Origin: Torymus aiolomorphi
Taxonomy: Eukaryota > Arthropoda > Insecta > Hymenoptera > Torymidae
DNA length: 64,000 nucleotides
Direction: 5' to 3'
Assembly (NCBI GenBank): GCA_036365515.1
Contig: CM070873.1
Coordinates: 67,267,529-67,331,528 of the forward strand
Shown here piece after piece: positions 20,481 through 34,320 of the stretch. Each line of letters opens with the position of its first letter. The first letter of the stretch is position 1. The translations under genes were made by a program, and so were the position numbers. Below the pieces are notes generated by a model. That model saw only the letters and a program-made list of their open reading frames with translations, ran no database searches and was not told the origin of the DNA.

Positions 20481-21371
20481 GCTGCACAGAATGTGCCGAT
20501 TTTCTAGATTGACGAAGAGACGAATGATAAGCTACATCATATGGGTTATGCCTGCAAATATTGAAATTAATATGTAAACAACGCGCACCAATACAAATTC
20601 AATAACGTCACAGAACAATTCAATATTATCCTGCATATAAGAAACCCATCCTTAAATTTAGCACGAAAAATTACATACGAATTGACTTATATTATGATTT
20701 TAAAATTTTTCATTAGTAAAGTGATCAGCATTTTGGTTCAGTTCTTGAAAAGATAAACATTAGCAAGGAACCAGTATATTAACAAACGTACCGATTAAAC
20801 ATTTCAAATCCACTCGATTATTTATTGCTGTCTTTTTTAAATATACACCTGATACATCGTACTAATGAAACTTAAATATTTTCTACTATTACACACTTGC
20901 ACGGTCAATAAAAGGAGCCAACGTAAATCGAATATGCAATCTGTGACAAGCAAAGTGTGGAAAAACGAAACGTCCAGCGCCTTCGTTGAAGCTGGAAATC
21001 GGTGTGGGAAGTTTGGTCAGTCGAGTCGTCGTTCTCGTTGCCACCAAGCCAAGGCGGCAGAGCTAAGGGGCACGAAAGCGAAACTCGATTTGGCCCGCTG
21101 CTGCGTTTGAGCGAAGTTTACAGAGCCGCGCTGACAAGATTAAGAGCAACGAGTTAGGGGCGCGGACGTGCGTCCAAGCGCCGTTTGGTTAGAAGGGAAA
21201 TGAGGCGGGCTTTGCGTTTTGCGATGACTGTGTGAATTTTTTTTACTGCTATAGTTTGAAGGATGTTCATTGAGTTACGAAAAGCTTGTCGATGATTTCT
21301 GGAAATGAATTTGTTAAGACATAGTGGCATTTTTCAGCAGTTGATTTAAATTCATTTTGGTAGAACAATGA
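20481..21371. other. Unassigned DNA with GC-rich patch 20940-21215
   Basis: The GC-rich patch (AAGGCGGCAGAGCTAAGGGG, GGGGCGCGGACG) includes an 81-codon plus-strand frame ending at 21110, without a recognisable domain. It could be an exon of an unknown transcript, but nothing in the sequence proves it. Confidence 0.3.
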
Positions 21372-21507
21372 AATAGTACATTACGATACAAGGGTCTTAA
21401 GTGGCACTTTCTGGCACGGCGAGTTACGCACCCGAGCGCAGCTAGGGCGCTAACGCCGTGTCAGAAAGTGTCACTTGAGACACGTGTATCGTACGTTATT
21501 TTATAGT
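21372..21507. repeat. AATAGTACATTACG hairpin element, copy 1
   Basis: Ends AAATAGTACATTACGATACA and the inverted TGTATCGTACGTTATTTTAT. The inner stem is AAGTGGCACTTTCTG / CAGAAAGTGTCACTT and the tip is CCCGAGCGCAGCTAGGGCG. Same plan as 38477-38613. Confidence 0.7.
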
Positions 21508-21519
21508 ACTGCCTGCCTT

Positions 21520-21680
21520 AAGTCCGCCGACACGCCTTTTCGTGTCTTCAGTAGTCTCTTCTCGACCGCGCCGTAAGGTTATAAGCGCACGAGCATAGCG
21601 AGTGCGACAAACACGGTGCCAGAAAGGGCTACTTACCGCATGGAAAGGCGTGTCTGAAGTGCGGACTTAAGTCACGCAGT
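21520..21680. repeat. GC-rich hairpin next to the previous one
   Basis: CTTAAGTCCGCCGACACGCC at the left pairs with GGCGTGTCTGAAGTGCGGAC and TTAAG at the right. The interior has GCACGAGCATAGCGAGTGC, another CGAGC-AGCGAG mini-hairpin. Confidence 0.6.
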
Positions 21681-22138
21681 GCTATAAATTTAAATAATTA
21701 ATTTCTTAGTTTAAATAATTGTTGGTAAACTTTCTTGATAACATAATTTAATATTGAAGATTATTTTATAAGTAAGTTTTAGATTGGAATTGGATGATGC
21801 TCACGGATGTATAGTAAATAGAGAGACGCAGAGGAACCTACAATATCAATATTATTATGTAGAGCTTGTCAAAATATATAATTTGAAATAAAATTTCAGC
21901 CGGAGAAATGAAGAGAAATTGAATAAATAAGGGTGAAGTTTTCTAAAATAAGTAGAAAAATCGAGATTTCATGCGACATTCAGTAGTAAAAATTAGAAAA
22001 AAGAACTTTTTAAATATTTCCCCATTTATACACAGGTAAATTCGTAAGTAAATGTTTAAATTCGCATGGATTCTGTAAGCTCTTATTAGTTTTATACATT
22101 CTTTATTGATTCCTTATTGATATTTAGCTAGGGCTGTG
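21681..22138. other. AT-rich spacer
   Basis: No gene recognised. Confidence 0.3.
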
Positions 22139-22490
22139 CGCGACGGTGGCGCTACTGGCGCTGTTGTCGGATACGGCGTGACGATATACATAACCCTATC
22201 AATATCAATTATTAGATTCACAATAGATTAATTGTTATGATAGCGTTTATAACTTTTTTAGCAAAATTTGAAGTTAAATATTGTTTACTAACTAACACTT
22301 CCAATGATATTGCGAATAACAAATACTTGAAAAGTAATTAAATACACGTGTTCGTAAAACCTAAAATTTACCTATACGACACCGCAAAAAGCACCGAAAC
22401 GACCACATGACCCAGGGTTACAGTTTGAGCGGTAATTTTTACCGCGAATTTCACGATAATTTATCTGGGAAAATTTTGTGTTGGCATTAA
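22139..22490 (+). repeat. Dispersed direct repeat R, copy 2
   Basis: CGACGGTGGCGCTACTGGCG, TTGTCGGATACGG, CAATATCAATTATTAGATTC, GATAGCGTTTATAAC and CACCGCAAAAAGCACCGAAA in the same order as copy 1, with roughly 15 percent differences by eye. Same orientation as copy 1. The pair could be the long direct repeats of a non-autonomous element or two old insertions. Confidence 0.7.
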
Positions 22491-22789
22491 AAAATAATGC
22501 ATTGATATTAATTATTTTTTCATTAGGTCTCCTTTATGTAGTTGTAATGGATTTTATAAGAATAAAATAAAAGATAGAACAATTAAAACTGTTTTCCCTA
22601 GAAGTTGCATTATTGTTAATGTCAAATTTTTCAACCCGTCTTCATATTAATAATATATTTAAAACAAATAGAATAACATCGTACAATTCAAGAAATTTAT
22701 AAATTCATAGTTATTATTCTAATAACCAGTTGGCAATATTAATCGACAAAATTATCAACCGAAAAGAGACAAGTCTCGGAAACTTTGGT
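22491..22789. other. AT-rich spacer
   Basis: No gene recognised. Confidence 0.3.
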
Positions 22790-23121
22790 AGTTTTCTCAT
22801 CCGACCGCGGCAGCCGAAAAAAGACGACCACTGCCACTCGACAGCGCGCGCGCATGCGCAACTCCACGCGGTGAGATAGAAGGAAAGTCCACTTTAATTT
22901 GCAATTTAATTAGAAACTCCGTGACAAAAGAGACGACGCTACCGACGTGTCGCTCGCGAGAGTCCTGCAGGCTCCTCCATTATGCCTGATTTTTCTGCGA
23001 GCGCGTCTTTTTCACCCGTAATGACCAGCGACGCTCGTTTCCTCCTTCGTTTGTAATTCGCTTTGACGCGGCGCTTGCGGCCACGTTAACGAAAACCGAC
23101 GAACGGAAGAGGCGAGAGAGT

Positions 23122-23219
<98 letters not shown>

Positions 23220-23290
23220 TTTGACCGCGCGACGAATTGCACTCGCGACGGCAAAGTTTTTGGAATATGCAAATCGTCGTGTGGCATCAA
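22790..23290. other. GC-rich island with (AG)n microsatellite
   Basis: CpG-rich segments (CGACAGCGCGCGCGCATGCG) surround an (AG)n run at 23129-23216. A 94-codon minus-strand frame consists largely of the resulting Ser-Leu repeat and is not a gene. Confidence 0.5.
23129..23216. repeat. (AG)n microsatellite
   Basis: Uninterrupted AG dinucleotide run of about 44 units. Confidence 0.95.
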
Positions 23291-24189
23291 TGGCAAATGA
23301 AACTGCTAGACGGCTTTAATTAAACCGACTGACTTTTTATCATTAGATTTATGTATCATTCTTTTGAATCTAAAACATAAATAAGATTATAATTAATGCT
23401 CTTTTTATTATATTATTTCTGATAATTTTGAATCGTCAGAAATAGTTACAGAAAACTTGTCTTTTTATACTCAAAAAGTATTCATAAAATTGTTATATTA
23501 TTTGTATTAGTTTCTAAGCTAGTTGAACGTAATACTACAGTATAAATGAAAAAATATATTATGTATAAGATGTACAAATTATGTAATTTTGTAATAAATT
23601 GTGCAGTATAAATAGAAGTCGATAATCATGGAGATAGCGAAAGTCAGTTGTTCATACTTCATTTTGTTGTTTCAAAATGACAAAAGTAAACAAACTTATA
23701 ATTCTGCTTTCATATTTTATATTCATCCAACTTCGTAAACTTTCTCTTTCGTACTTTCTTTGGTCTCCGGATTTCGACTTTTTATCTCGTCCCTCGTAAA
23801 ATCTTCCAGTAAACTTCGTGAAAGAGACCTATCCCCAAGCTTATTCATTATTTTGACGAAAGAGGCATTCAAACTGAAGGATAGTTCGGTAACAGGGTCA
23901 CAACGAAAATATTCCTTTACTAGAAATAGAAATCTGTGATATTTCTGTAAAATTAAAGTGTGGGTTGCATCCATAATAAAAAATTGAATAGAGAGTTTCT
24001 CGTAAATTCACAAAAATATCAAATCACCTTAACATTTACAGAAATCTTAATGTAGATTTTATGAACAATTTGATTTTATGAATAATTTGACTCTACACAA
24101 ATATATTAGTATACAGTGAGTGATTTGGCAATAAGGCTTTTTCGTTTTCATTACTTCTCGTCCAGAGAACATTTTTAACCCCAAAATAT
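23291..24189. other. AT-rich stretch, no gene
   Basis: An 83-codon minus-strand frame (23723-23974) exists but has no recognisable domain. Otherwise plain AT-rich DNA. Confidence 0.35.
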
Positions 24190-24570
24190 ATACGTCGGCA
24201 AAAGAGCACGCGGCCGTTTTTCGACGAATATATTCTCCAGTGTACCGCTTACCCAGGAACTCGCTTATTAAAGAAAACTCTTGGGCCCAGCGACGCGCGT
24301 ACGCGGCCGAAAAAATTCCGTTGCCTCATACACGAATTGCTAAAACTTTAGGAGAGCAGACGCGCGCGCGTGGGACTCGGCGAACTAAGAACAAAGAATA
24401 CAAAGCCGGAGCAAACTTTAGCGTTCGCGTCGCGCTTCGTAGAATCGGAAATTATTCCGGATTCCGCGGCGCTCGCGTAGCAGGAGAGACAGAGATAGAG
24501 AAAGTTTGAACAATAAGTGCACGGACGGGAGTAAAAAAATATTGGCTGCAGCCCGTGAGGAAAAAGGTAA
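24190..24570. other. GC/CpG-rich island
   Basis: Includes GACGCGCGCGCGTGGGACTC and CGTTCGCGTCGCGCTTCGTA. Open frames on both strands (24240-24509 plus, 24418-24699 minus) lack domains. Confidence 0.4.
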
Positions 24571-25259
24571 ACAAATGCAGTTTCTCGAGTGTTTGCTTTT
24601 TTCGTCTATCGAGAAGTTGAGTGCATGAAAGGCAATGAAATATAAAAGTATTTTAATAAAAGGAGTGGCTTTTTTTCTAAATATGAACGGACTTTTCAAT
24701 CCAACGTTTTATATTTTTGAAAAGAATTTATTGGTTTTCATTCATATGTAATATTCCATGAACGAATACTTCTATGGAATTTTTCGAGATTGTCGATGCG
24801 ACTATAGAATAACCAAATCAATTTTCGTATTATTTTTTTATTATTTAAAGATGTATGCAGCATTATAACTTTATGTATATACCGATAACTATATTATTTT
24901 TTATCTCCAGTTAGAATATACATCATTAAAAGACTCAAAGTTACTTTGACGTTAACAAAATTTATAAAATTTCTGGATATGGTAATTATTACAGATATAC
25001 ACGCACACACACTCACGCATGCTCACATATACACCTGCTAAAAGAATTCATTAAGAATTTAGTAAGAGGCCTAATACTGCAAAAATTAATTTTAATATCG
25101 TTATTTGTAAGCATGTAGTCATTTGAAAAAGAAATCAGTGAATTATTCACCAATCACTTGTTGACAAAATTATATCTTCATACATCGTGACATGTTAATA
25201 AAGAAACCAGCGAGACGAACTATTTCATACATTCGTATTATTCAGCAAAAGATAGATGA
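24571..25259. other. AT-rich spacer with short CA-rich tract
   Basis: A CA-rich tract is at 24998-25035. Nothing else recognised. Confidence 0.35.
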
Positions 25260-25560
25260 CACTGAGCTTACGTCTCGCTATCTTTGTGCGCGATATTAAC
25301 TAGGATTGTCGAGCTGAATATAGTATAGCCCTGTCGCCGGCGTGCAGCGCCTCTCCGGAATGAAGTTTATAGTAGGTTTGAAAGGGACGCCCGAGGACAC
25401 TCGACGAGAAAATAACTTGTACCCGGGTGGTCAACTCCTCTCTCTCCCTCTCTTTCGGTCTTGGATAAATAAGCTTCGAGTTCGCGTCCGAACTCGCTAA
25501 ACTTGCTGGCCAGAGGAGTCGCACACTTCGAGGTTGTACAAGTGGTTGTGGACGCTGCTA
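25260..25560. other. GC-rich island
   Basis: Moderately GC-rich (CTGTCGCCGGCGTGCAGCGC) with a CTCTCTCTCCCTCTCTTTC tract. No domain in any frame. Confidence 0.35.
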
Positions 25561-26229
25561 TCACAATTTTTGTAAGCAGAATAATTTTGCTGTTAATACT
25601 TGTCAGTGTTATTGTTAATGTACTTAGAAGCATAGATATAAGAATAAACTTATAGCAGGAGACTGTAAAAATGTCAAGATTGATCAATGCATGATGTTTT
25701 AGAGAATTTTTTCTGCATTGTTTGGGCTATTGTACAGCAAAGGCAGGGTTTACGGGGGATTACAATTTAAAAACATTTTACGGGAGTTGATACTACTAAA
25801 GCTCCTTGTGCCGTGAAAGGTCGCTAGCCTTTTTCCCTTGATCCGATACATCTTACGCGTATTTATACATGTATACATGTCTAGCAACTCGTCTTTTGAA
25901 ATCGTTGAATCTTATCGGCTTGAGCTTGACAGATTTCTGTACTACTATTTTGTAATAATATACTCAATTCTCAACATTAGAGCTAGTGAACCGTTCACTT
26001 GAAGCAAAAAATTCATTGCATTCTTATTTATTGTTATATCCTTTGTGAACAGAAGGACAATTGTAAATTGGTCATACAAAAGAAAATAATTTAAAGTTAC
26101 CTATATTCCGCTTCATCAGATTTGGTAACAGCATTTTTGACAGATTTTTTCTTGTAGTTTTATATTAAAAATATGTTCTTACGAAGTAGCCTAGGTATGG
26201 CATTTTTCATATTAAACTGGATAATGAAC
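25561..26229. other. AT-rich spacer
   Basis: No gene recognised. Confidence 0.35.
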
Positions 26230-26880
26230 TAACTACAAATCGCGTCTCGATAAAAAAAGGCTCAACACCCACGTCGTGTCTTTAAAAAATGAAAACACGA
26301 GCGAAACATCGCACGTGTAGAACGCCACGGTAGCTGTTATATCTGAGAAAGGTCCCTCGGCCATAAATTCGGTTATCGGTTCATCCGAAGCATCCCATTC
26401 CCTCTCTCTCTTGCTCCCTTCTTCTCCGTACCCATCATACATACTCGACCTCTGACCGGTCGATGTGTCATAGTTCCGGGAGAAGCGAGGACGAATCCTC
26501 GCGCGCTTATACCCAAGAGGCCGACTTTCGTCCCCAAAGCCTCGAGACGCTTCGCGACAATGACGGCTGGTACCACGTACACGTAAGGAGCGCGAATCTT
26601 CGATATTCCGAGTCTGTATGCCGCAGCTGTTGCGAATGGGCAGGGGAGAACGATTGGAGCGCACGGACGAACGGATGGTGGACGGGTGGACCGGAAAATT
26701 TCCAATATCTTCATTGTGTCATTCCGGTGCGGAGGTCGATCCTTTGTGTGATTGATACTTTTTGGGTTGACTTGTGCTGGAAACGGTTTTATACAGACGG
26801 ATGGCGCCGCCGGTGCGTATTGTAAGGTGCGAAGTCATATTCGCGACACGTGAAATTTGATCTCACGAAAATCCGTTTGA
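26230..26880. other. GC/CpG-rich island
   Basis: Three overlapping open frames (143 and 113 codons on the minus strand, 120 on the plus) arise from the low stop-codon frequency. None shows a domain or convincing splice context. Could be regulatory. Confidence 0.4.
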
Positions 26881-28020
<1,140 letters not shown>

Positions 28021-28429
28021 TTGTTAAGTATGTTTCTTCGGTGTATAATATGCGGAGAAAGTCGTGAGTTATTTAGTTACTATTTTAATTTTGGGTCTAG
28101 TATTTCCATGTTAGCTTTCATTTTCTGAAATATATACAAACAATTTTTTATCTTATATAGTACTGGCATTTTGCATTTCTGGTATCTGTAGAAAATACGT
28201 AAACAAAATACATAAACATAAAATGATTACATTATCTCTTATCACTCTTGAATTCTGTAAGTCTTGAATTAAAGTATCCATCATTTATTTAAAATCGTAC
28301 CTAGTTTTAAGTGAAACACTTCACTCACTAGATTGCATGTTAAAACAACAAATATCCACTCGTATAAATCCTCCATACCATATACTTCCCTATAAAAACC
28401 ATTGAAATAAACACGAAGCACACAAACAC
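28021..28429. other. AT-rich spacer
   Basis: No gene recognised. Confidence 0.35.
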
Positions 28430-29190
28430 CCTATCTTCACATGCCCCACGCGCATATACTCGCTCGTATGTATATGCGCACCTCGTCTCCACTTCTTGCC
28501 TACCGATCTTCCTTTTTCTTACTCTCCGAAGATTTATACCGCCCTCTCCTCCCTTTCCCTCTCACGACGTCGTCAACTGCCGATAAGCCGGCCTCACGCG
28601 CATCTAGGGGAAAATAATATCAGCTCACAATAAAGTTATCTGCTGCTTTTTACTACTGCGTGCGTCTCTCCTCCCTCCTTTTTGCTCCGGCGCATACATC
28701 TATATATATACCTCTCCGTCTCCTCCGTCGATTTTTCTATCCAGCGAAGAACGCGATTTATGGTCCGACGCCGGCTCCGACATGTCTGCCGCACGAAAAT
28801 TACCCGCGAGCACACGATGCACTCGCTCTCTCATCTTTATTCGCGTGTTATTTAACGACGAGAGCTAGAGTTGCGGCGGCGGCTAAGTGGCCGGCGCTAT
28901 CGCCTCGTAAAAGTCCGAGCTTCTTTGTGCCGCTATGACGGATGCGGCGGACTTGAGAATAGGAAGCAACGAGTGCGCGAAGTCGTTCTCTTCGCGCTGG
29001 TTTTATACGGGGGGAGTATGTTTTTTCGACGCGGGCCAATGCGGAAATGCACCGCTGGAGGAAATCTCTCGAGGTGATGTATCGTGGTCCAGGCGCCGCG
29101 TACGAGGTCGCGCTGTAGCTATAATTGATTCTTACGCGTCTGGTGCTTTTATGCTTTCCTTAGAAAGTAAGGGAGCACAATATTTTTCAA
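28430..29190. other. GC/CpG-rich island
   Basis: CT-rich at the start (CCTCTCCTCCCTTTCCCTCT), then CpG-rich (TGCGGCGGCGGCTAAGTGGC). Several overlapping frames of 60-90 codons on both strands, none recognisable. Confidence 0.4.
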
Positions 29191-29228
29191 CTTCAATCGT
29201 ATAATGTGAAAATTGAAATAAACATTTG

Positions 29229-29982
29229 TAGGGGAGAGTGGGGCATACTTGCACACGTTCACTTTAATTATTTTTCATTTGAGCCCAGTGCAACAGACAT
29301 TTGTTTTCTCATTGTAGTCTTCGAATTCATCCTTTAATTGAAGTAATTCAATTTTGTTAATTCCAGATTTTTCAATTCTAAAATTTTTTACCTGAAAAAA
29401 GTAATTTTGTGCAGTTTTGCCCTGGCCATGGGGTAAATTCCTACACACGTGGATTTTAAATGGGATATTAATGAACAGGCGGATTTTTAGATTTACAGAA
29501 AAGTAAGAATGAAAAAGTTGAGTTTTTTAACGTAGAAGTATGTTCTCTAGGTTAAAATATATGTAAAAATAATATTGATAAAATGAGGATTATGTGTACA
29601 GTTATGCCCCAAATCAATTATTTCTTTAAATTTATTGTAACTACATACATTTTTAATTGTTTGAGGTCTACTTACTTTCAAAATGTTCGTAATTGAACCT
29701 ACTTTTCACGTATAATATGCGAGAATAAATAATTATTCAATTACTATAGTAAATTAATCAAGTTATAAACTCAAAAAGTTCTAAAATGGACCTTGAAAAT
29801 CACACCATTTGTCTAAAAAATTATGTGGGCAACCTAGCAGCCATCATATAATCTTGATTATACATTCCTTTCATATAGAAAACGAACATATTTTTTTTTG
29901 CAAAATTTTTACTAGGGTCTTATTACAAGATATTCAAAGTGTACAGTTGTACCCCTGACCAATTATACCTCACCCTTCCCTA
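29229..29982. mobile_element. Non-autonomous DNA element with TAGGGGAGAGTGGGGC ends
   Basis: Left end TAGGGGAGAGTGGGGCATAC. The right end, in reverse complement, reads TTAGGGAAGGGTGAGGTATA, so the ends are inverted repeats with about 75 percent identity. TA lies at both borders, compatible with a TA target site. Internal text repeats the ending theme (GTACAGTTATGCCCC, GTACAGTTGTACCCC). A solo end of the same family lies near 54322. No coding capacity. Confidence 0.55.
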
Positions 29983-30608
29983 ATAGTGAAATATTTTTTT
30001 AGAGCAAATGATTTATTGTATTGCAGGAATTTCGATCCAAGAAATTACTTATGATATAACGTAAGGATTTAAATTTAGTGGGTAAGTAAATCACTGCAAT
30101 ATCCTAATAACTGTAGTTGTGAAACACCGTATTAATATCGTCCTGAGTAATGTATAGAATATGTCATCCTCCTAATTACTCAAATTTATCAGCCAATTAA
30201 AATGATATTGGCTATTTAGAGTCTAATTCCTGGTATAATTCATATTAATCAATAAGAAATGCAGTGATATATAGGTAACTACTTGATGAATATAATTAAA
30301 AACAGTTCCAGATTTATTACTTCAAGTACATCACTGAACTTAAAATTTGAACTAGCCGAATCAATTCGAGTATTTTCATACGAAAAATATTAATTTAAAT
30401 ATAATATCATATCAGTATACATGGGAATTCCCTGATAGAAATTTCAAAATTAATAAATAGATAAGAAAAATAACTAATTAGTCGGTATAGATGGAACGAT
30501 TATTTCGGTCATATATTCAATTTAATGAAAAGAAAAGTTCGTTTAAATATTTCTGAATAATTAAATCGAATGATTAGAAACATCTAGCAAAACAAAATAG
30601 TTTATCTA
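29983..30608. other. AT-rich spacer
   Basis: No gene recognised. Confidence 0.35.
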
Positions 30609-31313
30609 ACAAGGAGAGTACGTAACCTTCGGGTCACGGATTTGTACCAAATTGAAATATCTTGTTTTAGAGAAAAAAATATTGTACTCCTGTTCTTGGA
30701 TTTATTCTCATAGGCATTTTTTCTTGAGTTATGTGCCATGTTATCTTAAAAATGAGTTATTTTGCTAAAAAATGATGTCTCTTCTATTATATGTATCTCT
30801 GCAAGTATTCCCGTTACGAAAATGAGCGAAAAAAATGATAAAAGTATGCAAAACAAGCTTTATTTTAAGTACTGTTTCGACTAAAAATGTCGATTTTTCA
30901 GAAAGTTATGAGAAATCAAAGATAGTGTAAAAAATGATTAAAAATTTCCCCTTTTTTAAAAGATTTTAAGGGTGCTATTTTCAATCATTTTTTACACTAT
31001 CTTTGATTTCTCATAACTTTCTGAAAAATCGATATTTTTAGTCGAAACAGTGCTTAAAATAAAGCTTATTTTGTCTACTTTTATTATTTTTTTTGCTCAT
31101 TTTCGTAACGGGAATACTTGCAGAGTTACATACAATAGAAGAGACATCATTTTTTAGCAAAATAACGCATTTTAAAGATAATATGGCACATATCTCAAAA
31201 AAAAGGCCTATGAGAATAAATCCTGCGATAGGGATTCAATATTTTTTTACTCTAAAACAAGATATTTCAATTTTGTACGAATCCGTGACCCAAAGGTTAC
31301 GCACTCTCCTTGT
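30609..31313. mobile_element. 705-bp foldback element (long inverted repeat)
   Basis: Left end ACAAGGAGAGTACGTAACCT, right end GGTTACGCACTCTCCTTGT. The arms match almost continuously: GGTCACGGATT-GTACCAAATTGAAATATCTTG, CTCATAGGC, ATAAAATGATGTCTCTTCTA-type text, CGTTACGAAAATGAGC, TTCGACTAAAAATGTCGATT, GTTATGAGAAATCAAAGATA. They are joined by a short loop near 30950-30975. Each arm is about 340 bases. An open frame at its right edge (31093-31383) is a by-product. Confidence 0.85.
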
Positions 31314-31389
31314 AAGTATACATAAGAAATACGGGAAAATTCATTTGCAGTGCACCTTAAGAAGATATAAACGAAAACAGTAATTTTTT

Positions 31390-31603
31390 TCACTTGCTTC
31401 TGTCTCTCTCACTCTTGTCATAATAAATAGCTTATTATTAAGTTGTTTTAAAAATTAAAATTGAATCTAGTTTTTCGGCTAATACATGGGAGATTATAAC
31501 CGAAATGACCGTTTCATCGATAGTGAAAAATAGACTTTTTACTCTTTTTCTAATTAAGCAAGTAAATTCTTTGCTACAAAATTGGTTTAGTTTCTACCAA
31601 GGA
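31390..31603. repeat. CCCTGGT-family interspersed repeat, copy 2
   Basis: TTCTGTCTCTCTCACTCTTG followed by TCAT, a CCGTTTCATCGATAG block and the terminal TTTCTACCAAGGA, in the order seen at 14490-14795 and 59590-59881. Left end absent. Confidence 0.5.
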
Positions 31604-31739
31604 TTCGTTATCTTTTAATATGTTAATGTGTTACATTTCATACATGTTAAAAGTACACTTTAATCCATTAACAAACGTTGAACACCCCAAAAAAAGGTAA
31701 AACGATCAAACGTACTAAAAAAGCTCTCTCACCGACTTC
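31604..31739. other. AT-rich spacer
   Basis: Nothing recognised. Confidence 0.3.
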
Positions 31740-32600
<861 letters not shown>

Positions 32601-32712
32601 ATCTTCTATGGATCAAAACAATTTATTCGATGAAAATCTAAAAACTTATTGTACGAAAATCAATGAGTAAATCATGTTTTGAACTTAGACAAAATATCAT
32701 TAAAAAACTTGA

Positions 32713-32775
32713 TCTTCGGTGAACGGGATTTGATCTCGCGGAGTCAATGTATTTTACCACCGAACTAATGATGCG
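32713..32775 (-). repeat. tRNA-like fragment, possible SINE head
   Basis: On the minus strand TTAGTTCGGTGGTAAAATAC resembles a tRNA A box, followed 30 bases on by GATCAAATCCCG, resembling a B box. The arms do not pair well, so this is not a functional tRNA. Confidence 0.3.
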
Positions 32776-32929
32776 GGAGAAACTCCGTGACAGCTGCGTA
32801 CATATTGACAATATTTCCTAGTTATACGTTAAATAGGTAGCAAATATTCTGTACAAATTATTAAGTATTATTGTTTTAATTACATAACATAATTACTTAA
32901 AAACAATATACAACAATATTTCAAGTACA
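32776..32929. other. AT-rich spacer
   Basis: Nothing recognised. Confidence 0.3.
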
Positions 32930-33560
32930 GTATTTATCTAAGTAAAATAACTTCAAAACACTCCTTCCTCCCAAGCATCCGCAAATCGCCCTCCACTTCC
33001 AATGCATCCGCGTACCATCGGACCCTCCGAAAACTATCCCTCAAATTGGCACTATTGTGTGCCGAATCTGGACAAAGCCGTGTACGCTGAAGAGGCGAAC
33101 CGCGTCGCCGCCGCCGCACGTAGAGTCGCTTAACCGAACTTACCGTTCCACCCGCTAAACTATCAAAGTCTCGACAGCGGCCACGGCGTTGCAATTGTCA
33201 CGTAATCACTTTCCCCTGCGCGTCTATATATGTACGCATGAGTATCATCACTCTTTCTGCCTCCTTGAGAGATTTGCGTTGAGAAAACTAATCTGATGTT
33301 TTAGTTTACGATGGGAGAAAAGCCGGCATCGGGGTATTAACGTCGTGCTACCACTAGGTTTGCGTCCCTGCTTACTTTCCCCTCCGAATTCATTCCGGCT
33401 GCTCGACAATGGCCTATTAAACGCGAGCTTGTGGGGAAGAGAAAGAGGGCGAAGCACCTGAGACTTAATATTAAATGCTCATTGTGACCTGCTCTTGCCT
33501 GCGATGACTGCTGCAGCTTTTTGTTGGGGTGGCTTTCAAGAATTCGTCGAGACACGAGCT
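32930..33560. other. GC-rich stretch, two patches
   Basis: Patches at 32960-33260 (GCGAACCGCGTCGCCGCCGC) and 33330-33560 are richer in GC than the surrounding DNA. Frames of 60-90 codons on the minus strand carry no domain. Confidence 0.35.
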
Positions 33561-33769
33561 CATTTATATTTTTCAAGCGGACAAATTTTTTAAATGTAGA
33601 GAACGATAATGTCTGAAAATTAAGATATAGATATTGAGAGTATTCAGAACTTCATTTTATAATCTATATTTGATTGAATTTAAATTTATAAATTTTATCA
33701 TCAAAAACTATAAGAATTCGATTCAACCACCTATCTTTCGAAAATAAAAAATCTCACGAGACAGAGGAA
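33561..33769. other. AT-rich spacer
   Basis: Nothing recognised. Confidence 0.3.
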
Positions 33770-34320
33770 ACAGTCAAGTAGAGTCTAGAGCGCATTCCAA
33801 GCCTAGATTAAAACCATCCGCGCCTACCCGCGCGGCTGACTTACACCGCTATACATCTGTCGTACACGAAGAAAAAGAGTAGTCGGCAAAGTGCGCACAG
33901 CAAAAAAGGTGTGCCGACCTTGTGACAAAAAGCGAACGCGAGGGGGCGACAATGACGGTAAAATTCCAGGCTGTCGCCCCGGGAAGCTCGCCAAAATAAA
34001 TTTATTGACAAAAGGTCTGCGAGAGATCGCGCGAGCACTTCGTTTCGTCGCAGTAGCGACTAATGAGGAGCTCCTTTTTTCGGATATGCTCGAAATGTTT
34101 TTTGCCATTCTCCCTTCGGTCTTTTCTATTTGCATGAACGCGTGCTTGGTTTTTATTGAGGAAGAAGTTGCAGGGGACGGAGATGAGGACAGTGGGGCCT
34201 TTCTGGTGGTGACGATGCGGCGTTTTTTCAGTCTTCTTCGTACGCTGTTTGTATGGGATAAAAGTGCCATGGAGAATGGTAAAGTCTCGGAAGAACAAGT
34301 TGTCATTAAAGAAAAATGAA
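33770..34320. other. GC-rich stretch with long frames on both strands
   Basis: A 174-codon minus-strand frame (33824-34348) and a 142-codon plus-strand frame (33891-34319) overlap completely. Neither shows a domain, signal peptide or membrane pattern. At most one could be real, and I cannot support either. The minus-strand product would be Ser/Arg-rich. Confidence 0.3.

Noticed and set aside
20112..22490. LTR retrotransposon
   Set aside because: The direct repeats lack clear TG...CA ends, no primer-binding site or gag/pol remnant was seen, and divergence between the repeats is high.
26233..26825. Three overlapping frames of 113-143 codons
   Set aside because: Mutually overlapping on both strands in a CpG island, none recognisable.
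31093..31383. 96-codon plus-strand frame
   Set aside because: Lies in the right arm of a long foldback; the open frame is incidental.
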